Both the position numbers and the translations under genes were made by a program. A stretch of DNA of 64,000 nucleotides from contig OX388347.1 of NCBI GenBank assembly GCA_947579665.1, positions 38,510,943 through 38,574,942 on the forward strand, in the 5' to 3' direction. The notes below the pieces were generated by a model that ran no database searches, was not told the DNA's origin, and saw only the letters and a program-made list of their open reading frames with translations. Source of the DNA: Sympetrum striolatum (taxonomy: Eukaryota; Arthropoda; Insecta; Odonata; Libellulidae). Below, in pieces: positions 29,590 to 41,960 of the stretch (the first letter of the stretch is position 1; each line of letters starts with the position of its first letter).

Positions 29590-31700
29590 CTGTAACGGGA
29601 AGGTCCTCAAACGTAATTCTGTAATCCCCCTTTGAAATATATGGTAGAGTAGAAATGGAGCCATGGCGTCGAACCAAGGATCATAAGGTAAACGGTAACA
29701 TGACGGTAAACGGTAACTGAAACATATTCATTACTTCTGTTCATTTGTCTGACCATAGATTTCTTCCTTCTCGGTAAATGTATCATAAAAAAATGAAATT
29801 CCCGCCGTATATTTCAAAGGGAATAGTTGCTTGGTGTCGAACTCAGGATCTTTTTGCAAGATGAGGTTGCATATAACTATTTGTTAGAGGTAAATATGAA
29901 CGCTTCTAAAATTTCAAGGCGATATTTCGGGAAGGTCCTGTAACGAAATTTGGTGTCCCCCTTTAATCGAATGCTACAATGTAGATGCCCTGACGTCGAT
30001 TCAAGGACCATCAGGGAAAATTGCGTGCCAGAAGGCCCCAATAATCCCGATTTTTCTCATGAGAATGCATTGCGGGTATTTTCAGAAACTTTTTGAGGGG
30101 CTTCCCGGCCTATTGAAGAGTTTAAATTCGAGGGATCGCTGGAATTCGTTCGTATCCAACGAAAACATCTCCGAAGATTATCCTTGATTCGATGCTAGGT
30201 CAGGGCATAAATTCTACGTACAAAATGCACGTGAAGTTCTTTTTCACCGTTGGCAGGCTTCCTTTCATTTGCAGCATAAATTTGAAAATAAATGTCCTAC
30301 TACAAAGTCGAGACGAGTACAGAAGGAAAGGTGATTAAATCAAGATTTTAATTTTGTTCGTGAAATATGCTTTTCGATTTTAAATAACGAGAAGTAAGGC
30401 AAAATTGACGAAAATTTCTTCGTGGTAAACGAACAGTACCTCTGGCAACCAAAGCGATTGTTGAATCTAGCTTTATCTCATAAGAATACACGGTTAGGGA
30501 TTAATGTCAGAATTTATGAAAACGACGCAATTTATTGAGATGTCAACATTTACAACCTATGATGCATAAATAGTAGAAACAAAATTATGGCCATTTTGTA
30601 GTTTTTTCGAAAATTATTTAAGCAACATCAACATCAGCAATTCCAGTAGGATAGATAATTCAAAATTACGTAGGTCCCATAAGACACTCTTCAATATTAA
30701 TAATCATAGAAATTTCGCGAAGTGATCGCGAGTTCGAAGCCAGGTGGGTGTAACATTCTTCCATTTGAAATACATTGCGGTGATTTTTATGATTTTATTT
30801 GAATCTTTCCCCGATATCATGAAAAGGAAACACCCGGCATGTTAACAGAGGTCATAAATACGCAGTTTACAGTTTCCCTAATGACCCTTGGTTCGATGCC
30901 AGAGCGCCATTTACTTTCCTCAATACATTCCAAACTGGGTTAACGGAATCTTATTATAGGACCTTCCCAGTATGATATTGACCTTAAACTTGGGATTAAA
31001 TTAGTGTTATTCTTACCATGTCATTGTATGTATTTACATCCTGCAAAAAGATCCCGGGTTCGACGTTAGGCGGTCATAATTTTCCCTTATATAATTAAGG
31101 TGGATATTTCTAATATTTCTATGAAGTATTTCCCGAGAAGATAGAAATCCGTAACCTGGTATGTGAACAGCAGTCATGGACATGTTTTATAAACGCAATT
31201 TACAGTTTCTATCATGGTCCTTGGTTCGACGCCAGGGTACTATTTGCATTGTATCATTCAATTCAAGGTGAACACGGAATTTCGTTGGGAGACCTTCCAG
31301 ATACATTGACTTGGAATTTTAAAATCGGTCAGAATTGCCCTTACCAAATATACAATCTCACCTTACGAAAAGGTTTGACACCAGGCGGCAACACCATTTG
31401 AAATATTCGGCAGGAATATCAATTTTTTATGATACATTCACTGAGAAAGTAGAATGAAAAGGCATGTGGACAGAAGCAAAGAATATGTCTCATAAACGGA
31501 GTTTATCGTTAATTTCACGATATTTAGTTCGACATTGAGGCACCATTTGTATTCTACCACATATTTCAAAGAGGGAATACAGAATTACGTTTGAGGACCT
31601 TCCCGATATGATATCGACTAAAATTTATAACCTCAATATGCTTGCAGAATGCAAGCAACTTTCTCTCGTGTAATATACATATATTCTCATTAAGAAACAG
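29590..31700. repeat. Inverted satellite array of ~332-bp units
   Basis: Units in one direction lie at about 29590-30110: GGGAAGGTCCT starts at 29597 and GGGAAGGTCC again at 29929, period 332. Units in the opposite direction lie at about 30720-31700: GGTTCGATGCCAG at 30890, GGTTCGACGCCAG at 31223 and AGTTCGAC at about 31526, periods 333 and ~303. Each unit has two related halves, each containing a GGTTCGA-type word. The orientation switch is near 30.1-30.7 kb. No coding capacity. The units have diverged too far to be a young array. Confidence 0.82.
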
Positions 31701-32600
31701 TTGTTCGTTGCATATATTCATGTTTTGCATTTTACCCCTTCGTACATTATATCATCTGATAGTTTAAGAACAATTATCCCGAATTTGACACCTCTGTTAA
31801 TTTTTAAAACAGCTAACACTCTCTACCAATCCAATATAAAATACTAATTTTTACCTTCAGTTGCTCTTTGTAACATTATCACAGATAAAAACCAAATGCT
31901 CTTTAGTTTAGAGAAACAAAAACATGTTTAAGTGAAGCGTAACCTTACAGAAATTCGTTCATGTAGCCCAATTAATAGATCGGCAAAAACTTTTTTATTT
32001 TTCCCAAGAACTTGTCTCTAATAAAATCGAGATCTACAATGTCGAAATTTTCATTTATAGTTAGTTTTGGGTCGATATTTCGAATGGAACTTTAGTTATT
32101 GCATTTTATTTCAGAGAGCGATAATGAAGTGGCGGCTGATAATAAATTCCGTCGAAAAGCAATACGAAAATGAGGAAAGTTTAAATACGTAAAATACATA
32201 AGATTTATTCGCCAATTGCTTCAGATAATTCGGTTTTATTAATTTAATTATTTTTTCTTATGAATTTACATTGACATGATAGAATTTAGTTGAGATGTTA
32301 ATATTTATATTTATAGCAGACAAGAAAGACCCTGTTTTGTTTCTAAATGAGTTATACTTTTGAAATTATGTCGCGAGATAGAATTAAAAATTAAATTTGA
32401 TATCTGTAGATTTTGTTTCCTCTAGGAAACAAACCATATGAGCTTAAAAGCAAGAAGAAATTTCATTCATTTGGGGGCTTGGTGTACACCAGCGGTGATG
32501 AGAATGAGAAATAATCACATGTTTTGTAAATGGAAACAGACCACCCTAAGGCGCAAATATTGTCATAAAAGTGAAAATACCAGGTAGAAATATACGTAAA
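31701..32600. other. AT-rich intergenic DNA, nothing recognised
   Basis: No frames or repeat ends of note on either strand. Confidence 0.5.
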
Positions 32601-32605
32601 TTACG

Positions 32606-33150
32606 CTATTGGGAAGTGGGAAGTTTAGTGACTGAGAATGTAGGAAGCAAGATAGAATAGCTATGGGTAAAAAAGCGTTTGAGAAGGTGAAAAGACTTCT
32701 AATAGCATGTAAAATTCAAATAAATCTGAGAAAGAGATTTGTTAAATGTTTTGTATGGAGTGTGGTGAGTTACAGCAGCGAAACATGAACAGTTGAAAAG
32801 AAAGATGAAACTTACTTTCAAAGTTTCGAAATGTGGTCATGGAGAAAAATGCTTAAGGTGAAGTGAACAGAGAGAATTAGAAATTATGAAGTACTATTGA
32901 GAATAGGAAAGAAAACTGCAAGGAGATATCAGAAAGAGGATGACAGCTTGGTTGGGGCATATTCTACACCGAAATTGCCTAATTAGAAGAATAATTGAAG
33001 GGAAAATAGAAGGAAAGCGAGGAAAGGGAGGAAGAATAATAGGAATGCTTGATTAAGAAATGACCCAAGTTATACGCAAATGAAACAAGATGCTCAGGAC
33101 CGAATACGATGGAGGGTATATAGTTGAAACCTGTCGGAAGACGGACTACA
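32606..33150 (+). pseudogene. RTE-like LINE C-terminal remnant
   Basis: Reading across stops and shifts gives GSLVTENVGSK, GKKAFEKVKRLL, LRKRFVKCFVWSVVSY, ET-TVEKKDE, SFEMWSWRKMLKVK, then LLRIGKK and a tail ending QDRIRW. This is the same order as in the other RTE-like remnants here (post-RT region, CFVWSV-Y motif, FEMW-WRKM motif). At least three stops or frameshifts, and no RT core. Confidence 0.78.
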
Positions 33151-33274
33151 CTAAGAATAGAAGAACGCAATACATTTTTTTATGTTTCTAAAAATTTTAA
33201 ACTGAAATTGGCAAAATAACCTAAACCATACTTTAGTACTACGATCACAACGAATGCAAGAAAAATCGAACAAT

Positions 33275-33440
33275 ATTACGAAGGAGGTGAGGTGACTTAG
33301 CACATAAAGGCATGCACCCAGGAAATTTTCCAAGGAAAAACGGACTTGAAAAGTCTGACGGGGCCGGAAATCGAACCCAGGATCTTCCTCTATCCGAAGA
33401 GTGATGATTATTTTTACACTAAAGCCACACACAGTCATGC
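33275..33440 (-). mobile_element. tRNA-derived SINE, second type
   Basis: On the minus strand a tRNA-like head (GTGTGTGGCTTTAGTGTA, then a B box GGGTTCGATTTCC and GGCCCCGTC) is followed by a body GACTTTTCAAGTCCGTTTTT. It ends near AAGTCACCTCACCTCC. The A box is weak. The body differs from the SINEs at 7.2-7.9 kb and 47.0 kb, so this is a different family. Ends are approximate; no target duplication was found. Confidence 0.6.
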
Positions 33441-34219
33441 GGTTGCGAAAATTTCAAAACCTCATCGGGCATCTCGGCAGGGAATTCAAAGAAAATCATC
33501 AGGGTTCGAGGGGCTAAGAATGAGGTAGCCAAAGCAAAGATAAGAAGACACGTGAGCGCTGGTAGAAGATCGTTAGACATTTTTTATTCGGAGATTGAAT
33601 CTCAGTGAAATCTCATTGAAAAGTCAGTTGAAGCGGAAATGGCTAAATTATAATAATCAGAGAAACGATGAAAATCTTACTTTTAGGCAAGATTGTGACT
33701 CATAAGTCGCTTCTTGAAGCCAACACTTCGTCGTCAAATGTTTTAAGTAAATATATTTGGAATAATGGAATAGTGTTCGGAATTTTAAGAAAAAGGAAAT
33801 TCAACAAAATGAGGGAACATATTTTCGGGAAATGGAAATAAAAGATTACCGTAATGAAATATCCCAACAGGAGACTATTCATAAAAAGGGACAGTGAAAC
33901 ATCGGCAAAATAATCTGGCGGAAGCAACTTAAGTTTAAAAAGAAACAAAAGTAAAAGGAAAATAATTACAACATACCTGGAAAGCAAATATAAACGACAT
34001 AAGTGTACATACATACAATAAATACAATTGAGGACATATGTTGAATTTAAATTACAAGATTTAAATAGAACCAGAACAAAATAGAATAAAGCAGGAGAAG
34101 AAAACAAGCAGTAACGAAAGATAGCCCAGAACAAAATAACATTCATACACTAAGAATACACAATGCATGTAAAAAAGATAACGCACATTAAAAAAATGAC
34201 TAATAAAAATCCCGGTTAA

Positions 34220-35031
34220 TGGTAGATATCTGGGGGTTTCATCATTACTTTTTTCAAGTAGAAATTTGGAGAGTCTCCATCCTAATCCGGACCCTTTGCT
34301 CGCCTTCGCAGCTCAGGAGCGCCCGACCTTCCCATCAGGGGGACCACAAAAAAACTGACCGCGTGGAATACGATTTAAAAAGTTATAAACAATTCAAATG
34401 AGTAACGATTTCTTATCTTCGTCGCCTCACTAGTCCAAAATGATATACAAGCGTCTTTTGATCGACGTTCTACGATGAAAATTAAGATTTTTCGTGATTT
34501 TGCTAGAAATGACCCGTTGACACACGGCAACGTTCCCCCGGGGATGGATTGGGTTGGGGGGAGTGATTTCTAGCAAAAATCTAGAAATATTCCCCCCAAC
34601 CCAATCCAACCCCCGTTGAGATTCAACAGGTACCTCAGCTAGTTGACAATAAGACAGCAAACCAAACCAAGTGGGCCAGTGAGCTATTTAAAACACCCGC
34701 CTATCTGACTGAGCAACGTTATTGTGTATCAACGGGTCATTTTTAGCAAAATCACAAAAAATCTTAATTTTCATCGTAGAACGTCGATCAAAAGACGCTT
34801 GTATATCTCTTTGGACGAGTGAGATGACGATGATAAGAAATTGTTGACCATTTGAATTGTTTATGAATTTTTAAATCGTATTCCATGCGGTCAGTTTTTT
34901 TATGGTCCCCCCTGATGGAAAGGTCGGGCGCTCAGAACCTGCGAAGGCGAGCTAAGGGTCCGGGTTAGAACGGAGACCCTCCAAATTTCTACCAGAAAAA
35001 AAGTAATGGTGAAACCCCCAGATATCTACCA
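34220..35031. mobile_element. 812-bp long-TIR element with TAA target duplication (Harbinger-like?)
   Basis: It begins TGGTAGATATCTGGGGGTTT and ends with the reverse complement, flanked by TAA at 34217-34219 and 35032-35034. Inverted arms of ~300 bp run to about 34527 and 34723, with few mismatches. The centre has a second palindrome (GGATTGGGTTGGGGGGA against CCCCCCAACCCAATCC, 34546-34612). A TWA-type 3-bp duplication suggests PIF/Harbinger, though the terminal sequence is not one I recognise. No transposase frame. The small frames across the arms are not genes. Confidence 0.85.
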
Positions 35032-35503
35032 TAAACCAAAATTCCACTTCACAAACAAAATCAATACAAGAAAAAACATAACAATGAAATAACGGCAATA
35101 TCAATACAATGATTACATTAAATGAAATACAAACTTAAAATACTCCATGGAAATTTCAACAAAGAAAATACAAGTACTACAGTAATACAAGCCTCGTATA
35201 AGGAAAATGTAAGAAAGCATCTTGGAGTGTAGAATTGCCCATGTGCCTGCTTTGTTGAGTGATAGTAAGATTTTGCCGAAATTAGCATATTCATTTACAG
35301 ATTTCTTTTAGACTTGATCAAACAAGGATACTCGGATGTAAAATAGTAACAGAATAGGAAGAGACTTTCTTTAATGAGCAATAAATAAACATGGATTGAA
35401 TGGTGGTTCGTAAACGGGATGAAATGGGTGTTTTACTTTGGACTAATAGAGAGCATGCAAGGAAGTACAATGATGAATATTTTAAATCTCTTATGGTCAA
35501 GCT

Positions 35504-35619
35504 CAACTTTGTGGAAGAGAGCCATACTAAACATATCAAATAAAAAACATTTAGTAGCTTCCACTAGAATAGTTCTTGTGGAAGTTACTAAATGTTATTT
35601 ATTTAATCTATTTAGTATG
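35504..35619. repeat. Foldback repeat, ~42-bp arms
   Basis: Arms 35523-35565 and 35578-35619 are reverse complements (CATACTAAACATATCAAATA... against ...TATTTAGTATG; AGTAGCTTCCAC against GTGGAAGTTACT). The flank TCAACTTTGTGGAAGAGAGC corresponds to the flank of the foldback at 13830-14007, placing both in one family. Confidence 0.7.
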
Positions 35620-38600
35620 AATATTTTACGAAACGAGAATAGAAGTGGACGAAAATTGAGAGTGAGACCAAGGAAAAATATGTTGAGTGGAATTCAGAAG
35701 CGAGAAGACGAGTATAGCATAAGGAATGAATGTAAAGATGTGCGAATGAGCTTGAAACGAAACGTTTTATAAAAGATAAGAAGGAAATGAAGGATTCTGA
35801 GACTGTTGAGTTCATTGCTTCAAAATCGGCCTCTGATATTGCTTATATTGCACCTTCAATTAAATAACACGGCGATTAAACTTTCAGTAGCAGAACAGGT
35901 TTTGCAGCTGAGAAGTTGACTCTATATAAAATACGTTACTTAATGTTTATTACATTGTAAGACAAAGCCGATACCTGAGTGATCACTCCACACCCCTATT
36001 GATGACTAACAGTAGGCTGGGACAGCAAACGCAAACGTTATGACGTGAAGCTTTTAAGTATAAAGCATTACATAATAGTTACGTATTAACAGTAGCAGTT
36101 ACGTATAAGAAACACGTCTCTGTTATTATAATTGCGACGATTAAACAGCAGTATTGTCTTTCTGACAAAGAATGAATGCACATAACGCATTTATTGTTTA
36201 TTTAATATAAGAATATGAAGAAATTGACTATTATACCTTATTCGGCCAGTTTGATGATCGTCCCCTGAGGTTTAGACGTGACACACTTCTACCCCGCAAG
36301 TGACGCATGGAATGTTGTGTTAGCAACCGAATCTCTAATTTAGAATGATGGTGGTGAATCTATACAGCGAAATTGATAAATTCTGGTGATATTTGATAGA
36401 ACTTACTCATATTAAATTCAATGAAACAAAATCTGACTTCGCAGAAAATATATATTAGAATGATGAGGCATATAGATCTCCTGAAACCATTCGTTCTTTT
36501 TTTCAAAAACAAAATATTTTGTGAGGATGCAGTCACATTTTGTTTCATTGGAATTTAATTTCTTTTCACCCTGATAGCTTTGCATCACATGTTTCCGTGT
36601 TGCGGTCGCTGAATCCTTCGACGATTAACTGTCTATTATTCCTATACATTTAATTGTATCAATTTTTGCAAATCAAGAAAAGAAACAATTGGACAGGTAA
36701 AATGATTAAATGCTCCAAATAGTGACAGGCAAGATTTCACTTTAAGTAAGCATATCCATCCAATTCATGACTTATTTCATTTTATACTAAGTTTTTTTAC
36801 TTTATTGCCTCCTCATTCTTCAGATACATACAATTACATCGTTAAGGCTGATAAATACTAACCAATACATATAACCGCAAAATGAATCTAAGTTGAACAG
36901 CGATTTAACATGACGAATACGCGACATCGTGACTCCCACACACAGCGAATGTGATGGTAAAAGTCAGATGGCTAAAAGATTTCGCAATTTTAGAGTGGGA
37001 GATTTTTACTGGTCTTATTTCAGATAACATAATGCGCACAAATCCGACAGCTGTTTGGGGAGTTATGAGATTTTACATCTCCAGCTATTCCGAATGGCGG
37101 ATCGCGGCATATAAATATAATATAAATACCAACGAACATAGTGTAAATAGTTTTGCCAATGAGATATATCATCTGTAGTAGGGCAGTCGTTTGAAAATAT
37201 TGATGAAATTAAATAAATTTACTTTTTTATATTACAGAATGAAAATAATACCTTTCTTTAAATATCTCATTCCCTTGCCACTAATAGGACCCAAGTCGGC
37301 AAATCTTTAGCATTCGCAGACTGACTTTTAAGCAACGACTACGTAGGTATATATAATACCTCCAAATAATAAAGTCCAGTTTATAGAAATGTAAATCTTC
37401 GAAATATATCCTTTATCCAATACAAATACTATGCGATATGCTTCGATATCAACAGAAGATCCAAGTAACACAAATAAAGAGTTATCCATACGTAAAGAGT
37501 GGCATTTCGTGATACCCGAATGAACTTATTAATAAATCATTGATTGTATATCAGGTGAAGCTTCGTAACGATCTGTTCAACCTATTTTAATTCACAGGTT
37601 TATATGATAACATCAGAAACTATTTATGCGAATTTTCGCTTAAATAATTTGAAAAAACACAAATACATACAACGAAGACAACTTCGGATACATCCATGCC
37701 TCAGGCCGGAAAACTCTATTTGCTAGACCTAACCTTGGTTTAGAAAAGCTAAGCATTGTAATCCATTTGCTACAGAGTTCGAAAAAAACTTCTCTCCAAT
37801 ATGGAATCGAACCTAAGAGAGAACGGACGAGAGCCAGTTTTCCACAATTTTATACTCAAAAGAATAGATCTTCTAGAGCAGAATGTCTGGTAAGTTTACG
37901 CGATAGATGCAAGTGTATTACAGATAGAAACATAAATAAAAATACTTAGCAGTTTCCACGCATGATAGACGCATCCTAGTTTCGACCAATGTCTTGGAAA
38001 ATATAAAAAGCTTCTTTAACCTTCTGATATTATTTACCTTGTAACTAAGAAGCGATCTTTTACAGACCTTTAAACAAACATGGTGACATTGCTCTTTCCG
38101 GGATGTTATCAGAGGATAGCTTTTTATTATAAATTAAATTCATTTACCTGTGCGTTTCAGGAAGGTACGTAGTCTTTAGGCAAAATCCGTGATTACTATT
38201 GTAAGTCGCAAGATTATTTTCCCCGTCTCATAAGCAGGAAAGTACGGTACCTCGCAGTAAGAAAATGTTAGTTTATATGCGAAGATTGTGTAATAAAAAC
38301 ACGGAAACAGGGCCATTTTGCCGGGTTAATTCAAAATCAATGAGAAATTAAGAAGCAGTTTTTCATCGAACTTTATGTCTCATCTTGGGCTAATTATTTA
38401 TTAATACAATTAACTTATCAATGGAGTGGCGCTTTTTTGCTTCCAGGATCCATTAATATTGTAGAAAGATTGTAGTAGGTAATGGTAAAGAAATACCAAT
38501 AGGTTAACGAACAGTTCTGAGAGCGAAACAAATGAGACAACGAACACACTGAATTTTTTTGTTCGAACAACTCGGAACAAACATAGGGCAAAGTTCCAAA

Positions 38601-38780
38601 AACGTACTTCGAATAAAAACGGTCGAAAGTAATAGGAAGTAGTCGAAAGAGGTACGATGGTGGCTTTTAAAGTGAAAGGTCTACTTATTAGTACAACAAA
38701 GTCATCAATGGAGTGGCGACCGCTTCTTTGGCTCCACAATCCAACATTGATATGTGTAAAGGATTATATCCGTTTGGAAT
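35620..38780. other. AT-rich intergenic DNA, no gene recognised
   Basis: Two stretches near 38417-38460 and 38702-38755 share ATCAATGGAGTGGCG and GCTTC(C/T)-rich continuations as direct repeats. A TAGTTTCGACC word at about 37978 resembles the centre of the foldback family. Frames are short and lack domains. Confidence 0.45.
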
Positions 38781-38789
38781 CCGCACGAG

Positions 38790-39180
38790 AAGGGTTTGAT
38801 CTTGGAGCTAGAGCGCGCACAGCGTCTCGTTTCGTAAAGGGAGAATATAGATTCGATAACATTGTGTCCAAAATTATCGAATCCCTCGGCTGGGAGTCTC
38901 TTAAGAAAAGAAGAAGTGATTGTAACTATAGGAAAAAATTATTCGAGAAATTTTTAAACAGCGATTTACGCGACGAAATACGTGACGTCGTGATTCCAAC
39001 TCTCAGCGAACGCGATTTTTTAAGCCAGACGACAAAAAGATTTCGGCGATTATAGCGAGAACAGATGGCCTTTATCGGTCTCCTTTTCCGTATAGTATAA
39101 GGTGTGCTAATATGAAAATTATTTAGGTATTTCGGTGTTTTACACCCCTTACCATACGCCTTAGTTCGGCTCGCTGGATA
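38790..39180 (+). pseudogene. CR1/jockey-like LINE C-terminal remnant
   Basis: The frame ending at 39055 includes ASRFVKGEYRFDN, ESLGWESLKKRR, KLFEKFLNSDLRDEIRD and LSERDFLSQTTKRF. The A-x-RFV, LGWESLxxRR arrangement is the C-terminal hallmark of CR1/jockey-type reverse transcriptases. A second, more decayed copy at 45867-46235 aligns along its whole length, including the non-coding ACCTTATACGCC-like 3' part. The 5' part, including the RT core, is absent. Confidence 0.75.
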
Positions 39181-39199
39181 CTTATGAAAATGTAAATCT

Positions 39200-39520
39200 C
39201 CGAGAAGCATTGACAAAACGTTATAGGAAAGTAATCGCAAAACAGGTAATTACTTTTGGTCGTTTTTTCCCCAAGGCAACTAGAGAGGTTAATAGGGATA
39301 AAGTAATGATGGTAGTACTAAACCCCATGCCATACTCCTCTGGCGGCTCGCGGGGTATTTTGTTAGTATGTAAGTATTTTGAAGAAGAGACAGTATTCCA
39401 TAAGCATAGAATTAGAAAGGCACCCAAACCAAGTTGAGGTCAATAGGCTTGACGAACTCAACGGCCCCGTCATACCCCTCAGGTATATTTCTAAATCTAA
39501 ACGGCAAAAGCGATATTCAG
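39200..39520 (+). pseudogene. LINE 3'-terminal remnant (FFPRAT type)
   Basis: TTACTTTTGGTCGTTTTTTC encodes a WSFFPKAT-like motif, as in the C-terminus of CR1/jockey-like LINEs. It continues CCATGCCATACTCCTC and then, after unrelated sequence, ends in TCTAAATCTAAA repeats. The same order appears at 44420-44610, which shows the family relation. Frames are broken. Confidence 0.55.
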
Positions 39521-41180
39521 AAATCACTTCAGAGGAAATATGAAGACGAAAGCCATAGACATTAAGAGTGGCATACACCTAAAAAACGAAAGAAAACGAT
39601 ATAAGATGTAATTCCAGGAATTGTTGCGAATGTTTTACATTGAATTATCGTTATGACAAATTATTTAGAACAATGAGGTCCTCAGATCGATTTAACAGAT
39701 TTACAAAAATTTATGATATATAGATGATCGGTTAGGGAAAATTTTGAATGAATTACGCTATCACAGATTATGTTAATTACAAATACATATCTAAATAAGT
39801 ACAGAACACTACTTATTTAGGCAGTAACCTGAAATAGGCTTACATAGCCAGGAGATATGCTTCAAAACAACTCCCTTGAAATTAAAAACACATATGATCA
39901 TTAAGATTTTGAATTGAAAGACTAAGTGCAAGATAAGAAAGAGAGTCGTTGTACTTTTTCCACACTATAGCGTTTATTAGAAACAAATACTAAAAAATAC
40001 AAGTGATTGATCGCCAACACAAAGTAAGGAAAAAGTGCAACGATTCTCTATTTTATCATGACGTATTTACACACGGCATCGCGTGCGACTGTGAATTTTA
40101 TACAAAATTCAAGTGTTCTCGCATCAGTAACGTCAATAAACAGAGAGTAGCATTCTTATCCAATTTGTTTACCGTACCACCATGTTTTCCTATGAACAAA
40201 TCTCGAATGGGTGTATTTAAATACAAAGTATTTCCATAACATTGGATTACTTTTTTCGCTACAATGTAAGAACAGCAGTTACTCGTAAAGAAAACCCTCT
40301 CTTTCAGTCTTTCCCGCTCTCATAGGCATGTCGCAGAGCAGATAAAAGCTGTGAAGAGGAAGCCTTCCTCTCGTCGCCTTCCCAGTGTTGTCAAATTATC
40401 AAGTCCCTCCGCTACTGGCGACTCCCTCGCTGGCCGCCCTGGAAGGCCGCGTGGTGTTTGGTCTATACAGTGCAGCTTTGTTACAGTTATCCAAAGGAGT
40501 CTTTGTCACATGACTCCCATGGAGATGATACGTTTAAGAATTCGATGCGTGCGCAATCTGCAGGGCTCATGGTTTTGCCGCGGAGATAATTAAAATCGGA
40601 TACTGCACGACTTAGTTTGCACCAAGTGACATCGGGATCCCCTCGTTTGACCGAAAGCTCATTAGGACCACCTCGATCGACATGTTTTTCATCGACTCTT
40701 AACATATCAGACAAAGAATACACGCAAGCGCAAATACTTGTGACAAGAGAAAATTTTAGTTTCTAAAAAGTTGACTTTTCCGTCTAATACAATAAAAACC
40801 ATCCAAAAGGAGATAAAGGATCACGGCTGCATTAATACGTTAGAATTAAATAACCGTCGTTTATTCAACAAATCCATCCAATTAGACGCTGTTTAAACAA
40901 CAGCTATTTAAAGCTTTTATTACTCAACTAATGTACAATGGATACCGTTAAAAGGTACATTTTACATTATTATTTATTATTAAAGAAGTTAATTACACTT
41001 CCGTGGCTTTAATCTCAATATTATTTAAAAGACAGTTTTTAATGTAATTTACCACGTAATCGCTTCATATACTATCATCAACAGTCTGATACGTTAACAT
41101 TCGAAGAAATCAACATATTGGTTAACAGAGAGTTAACAACATCGATGTCGTCAAAATGAACTGTCGGTCTAGCGATCGTC
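39521..41180. other. Intergenic DNA with a GC-rich patch
   Basis: Mostly AT-rich. About 40320-40600 is richer in CpG (CGCTGGCCGCCCTGGAAGGC) without a supported exon. No repeats were identified. Confidence 0.35.
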
Positions 41181-41199
41181 AGTCTAACAAGGCAGACAC

Positions 41200-41960
41200 A
41201 AGGACAATCAGATAAAATGGAAAGAGGAAGGGAGGAAAGTGGTACTCAGCAAGTTACCTTCCTCAGTTGAGGTGAAGCTGAGGGAAACGTGAAGAAATCG
41301 TTTTTGAAGAGACATCGGGGGGCAAAGATACGCAAGATTCCGGAGGCGAAAGAAGCATGGGCATGAACGAAGTCTATGAAACACCTACTTGGCAACTCGG
41401 TCCTGTTGTTCCACTTGGGTTCCGGGGAATAGAAGTCGGCTCGCCGGTCTTAACAGTCCAAATGCGGCCGCGAAAAGAGGGGCTGAAGATTCTGATGCCG
41501 GTCTTAGAAAGACCAAGCTGCTACCATGAGTTTAGGAACATGCTGCTCATCTACGACCTCTACGACTCAACGTGATCCGAAGAGGAGCGAAACTGAAGGA
41601 CGATGGCAGAAGAGTGGTCACATGACTTGGAGCCCTCCCTTTACAATCGGGGGGCCTAGGGTTGCCGGCAGCGGCCGTGGTAGGGGAATAGCGTCTTTGT
41701 CAACCGTCTTCACTCTTGGCGGGAAAAGGCTCGCAGAAGCGGCTGGGTTCGAGATAATGCACGTACGCAAAAGCTTAGGAATGGGCTGCACGGAGGGGAA
41801 GGCACCTTTGGAAGACGGAGGGGAATATATAGATATGGGCGAAACGGGAAAGGCGAGAAAGACCCAAACAAACCCCTCTGAGAGCCTTTCTATAGAAACG
41901 GGGCCTTCGAATTCTTCCACTGCCACCGCCAGAAGCTTCCGCGGGCTCTAAACCGGTTGG
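41200..41960 (+). other. GC-rich block with broken plus-strand frames, possible ORF1-type relic
   Basis: Base composition departs clearly from the flanks. Overlapping plus-strand frames (41357-41575, 41526-41951) are polar and Ser/Gly/Arg-rich, and an earlier start MERGREESGTQQVTF at 41217 is stopped after 17 codons. Reading across stops gives a charged, low-complexity protein such as LINE ORF1 products or gag-like relics can be, but no zinc knuckle or other motif is visible. It could equally be a CpG-rich promoter region. I make no functional call. Confidence 0.25.

Noticed and set aside
33700..34146. 148-codon very hydrophobic minus-strand frame
   Set aside because: It is the complement of an A-rich stretch. 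T-rich codons give Phe/Leu/Ile runs by chance, with no membrane-protein pattern or supporting signal.
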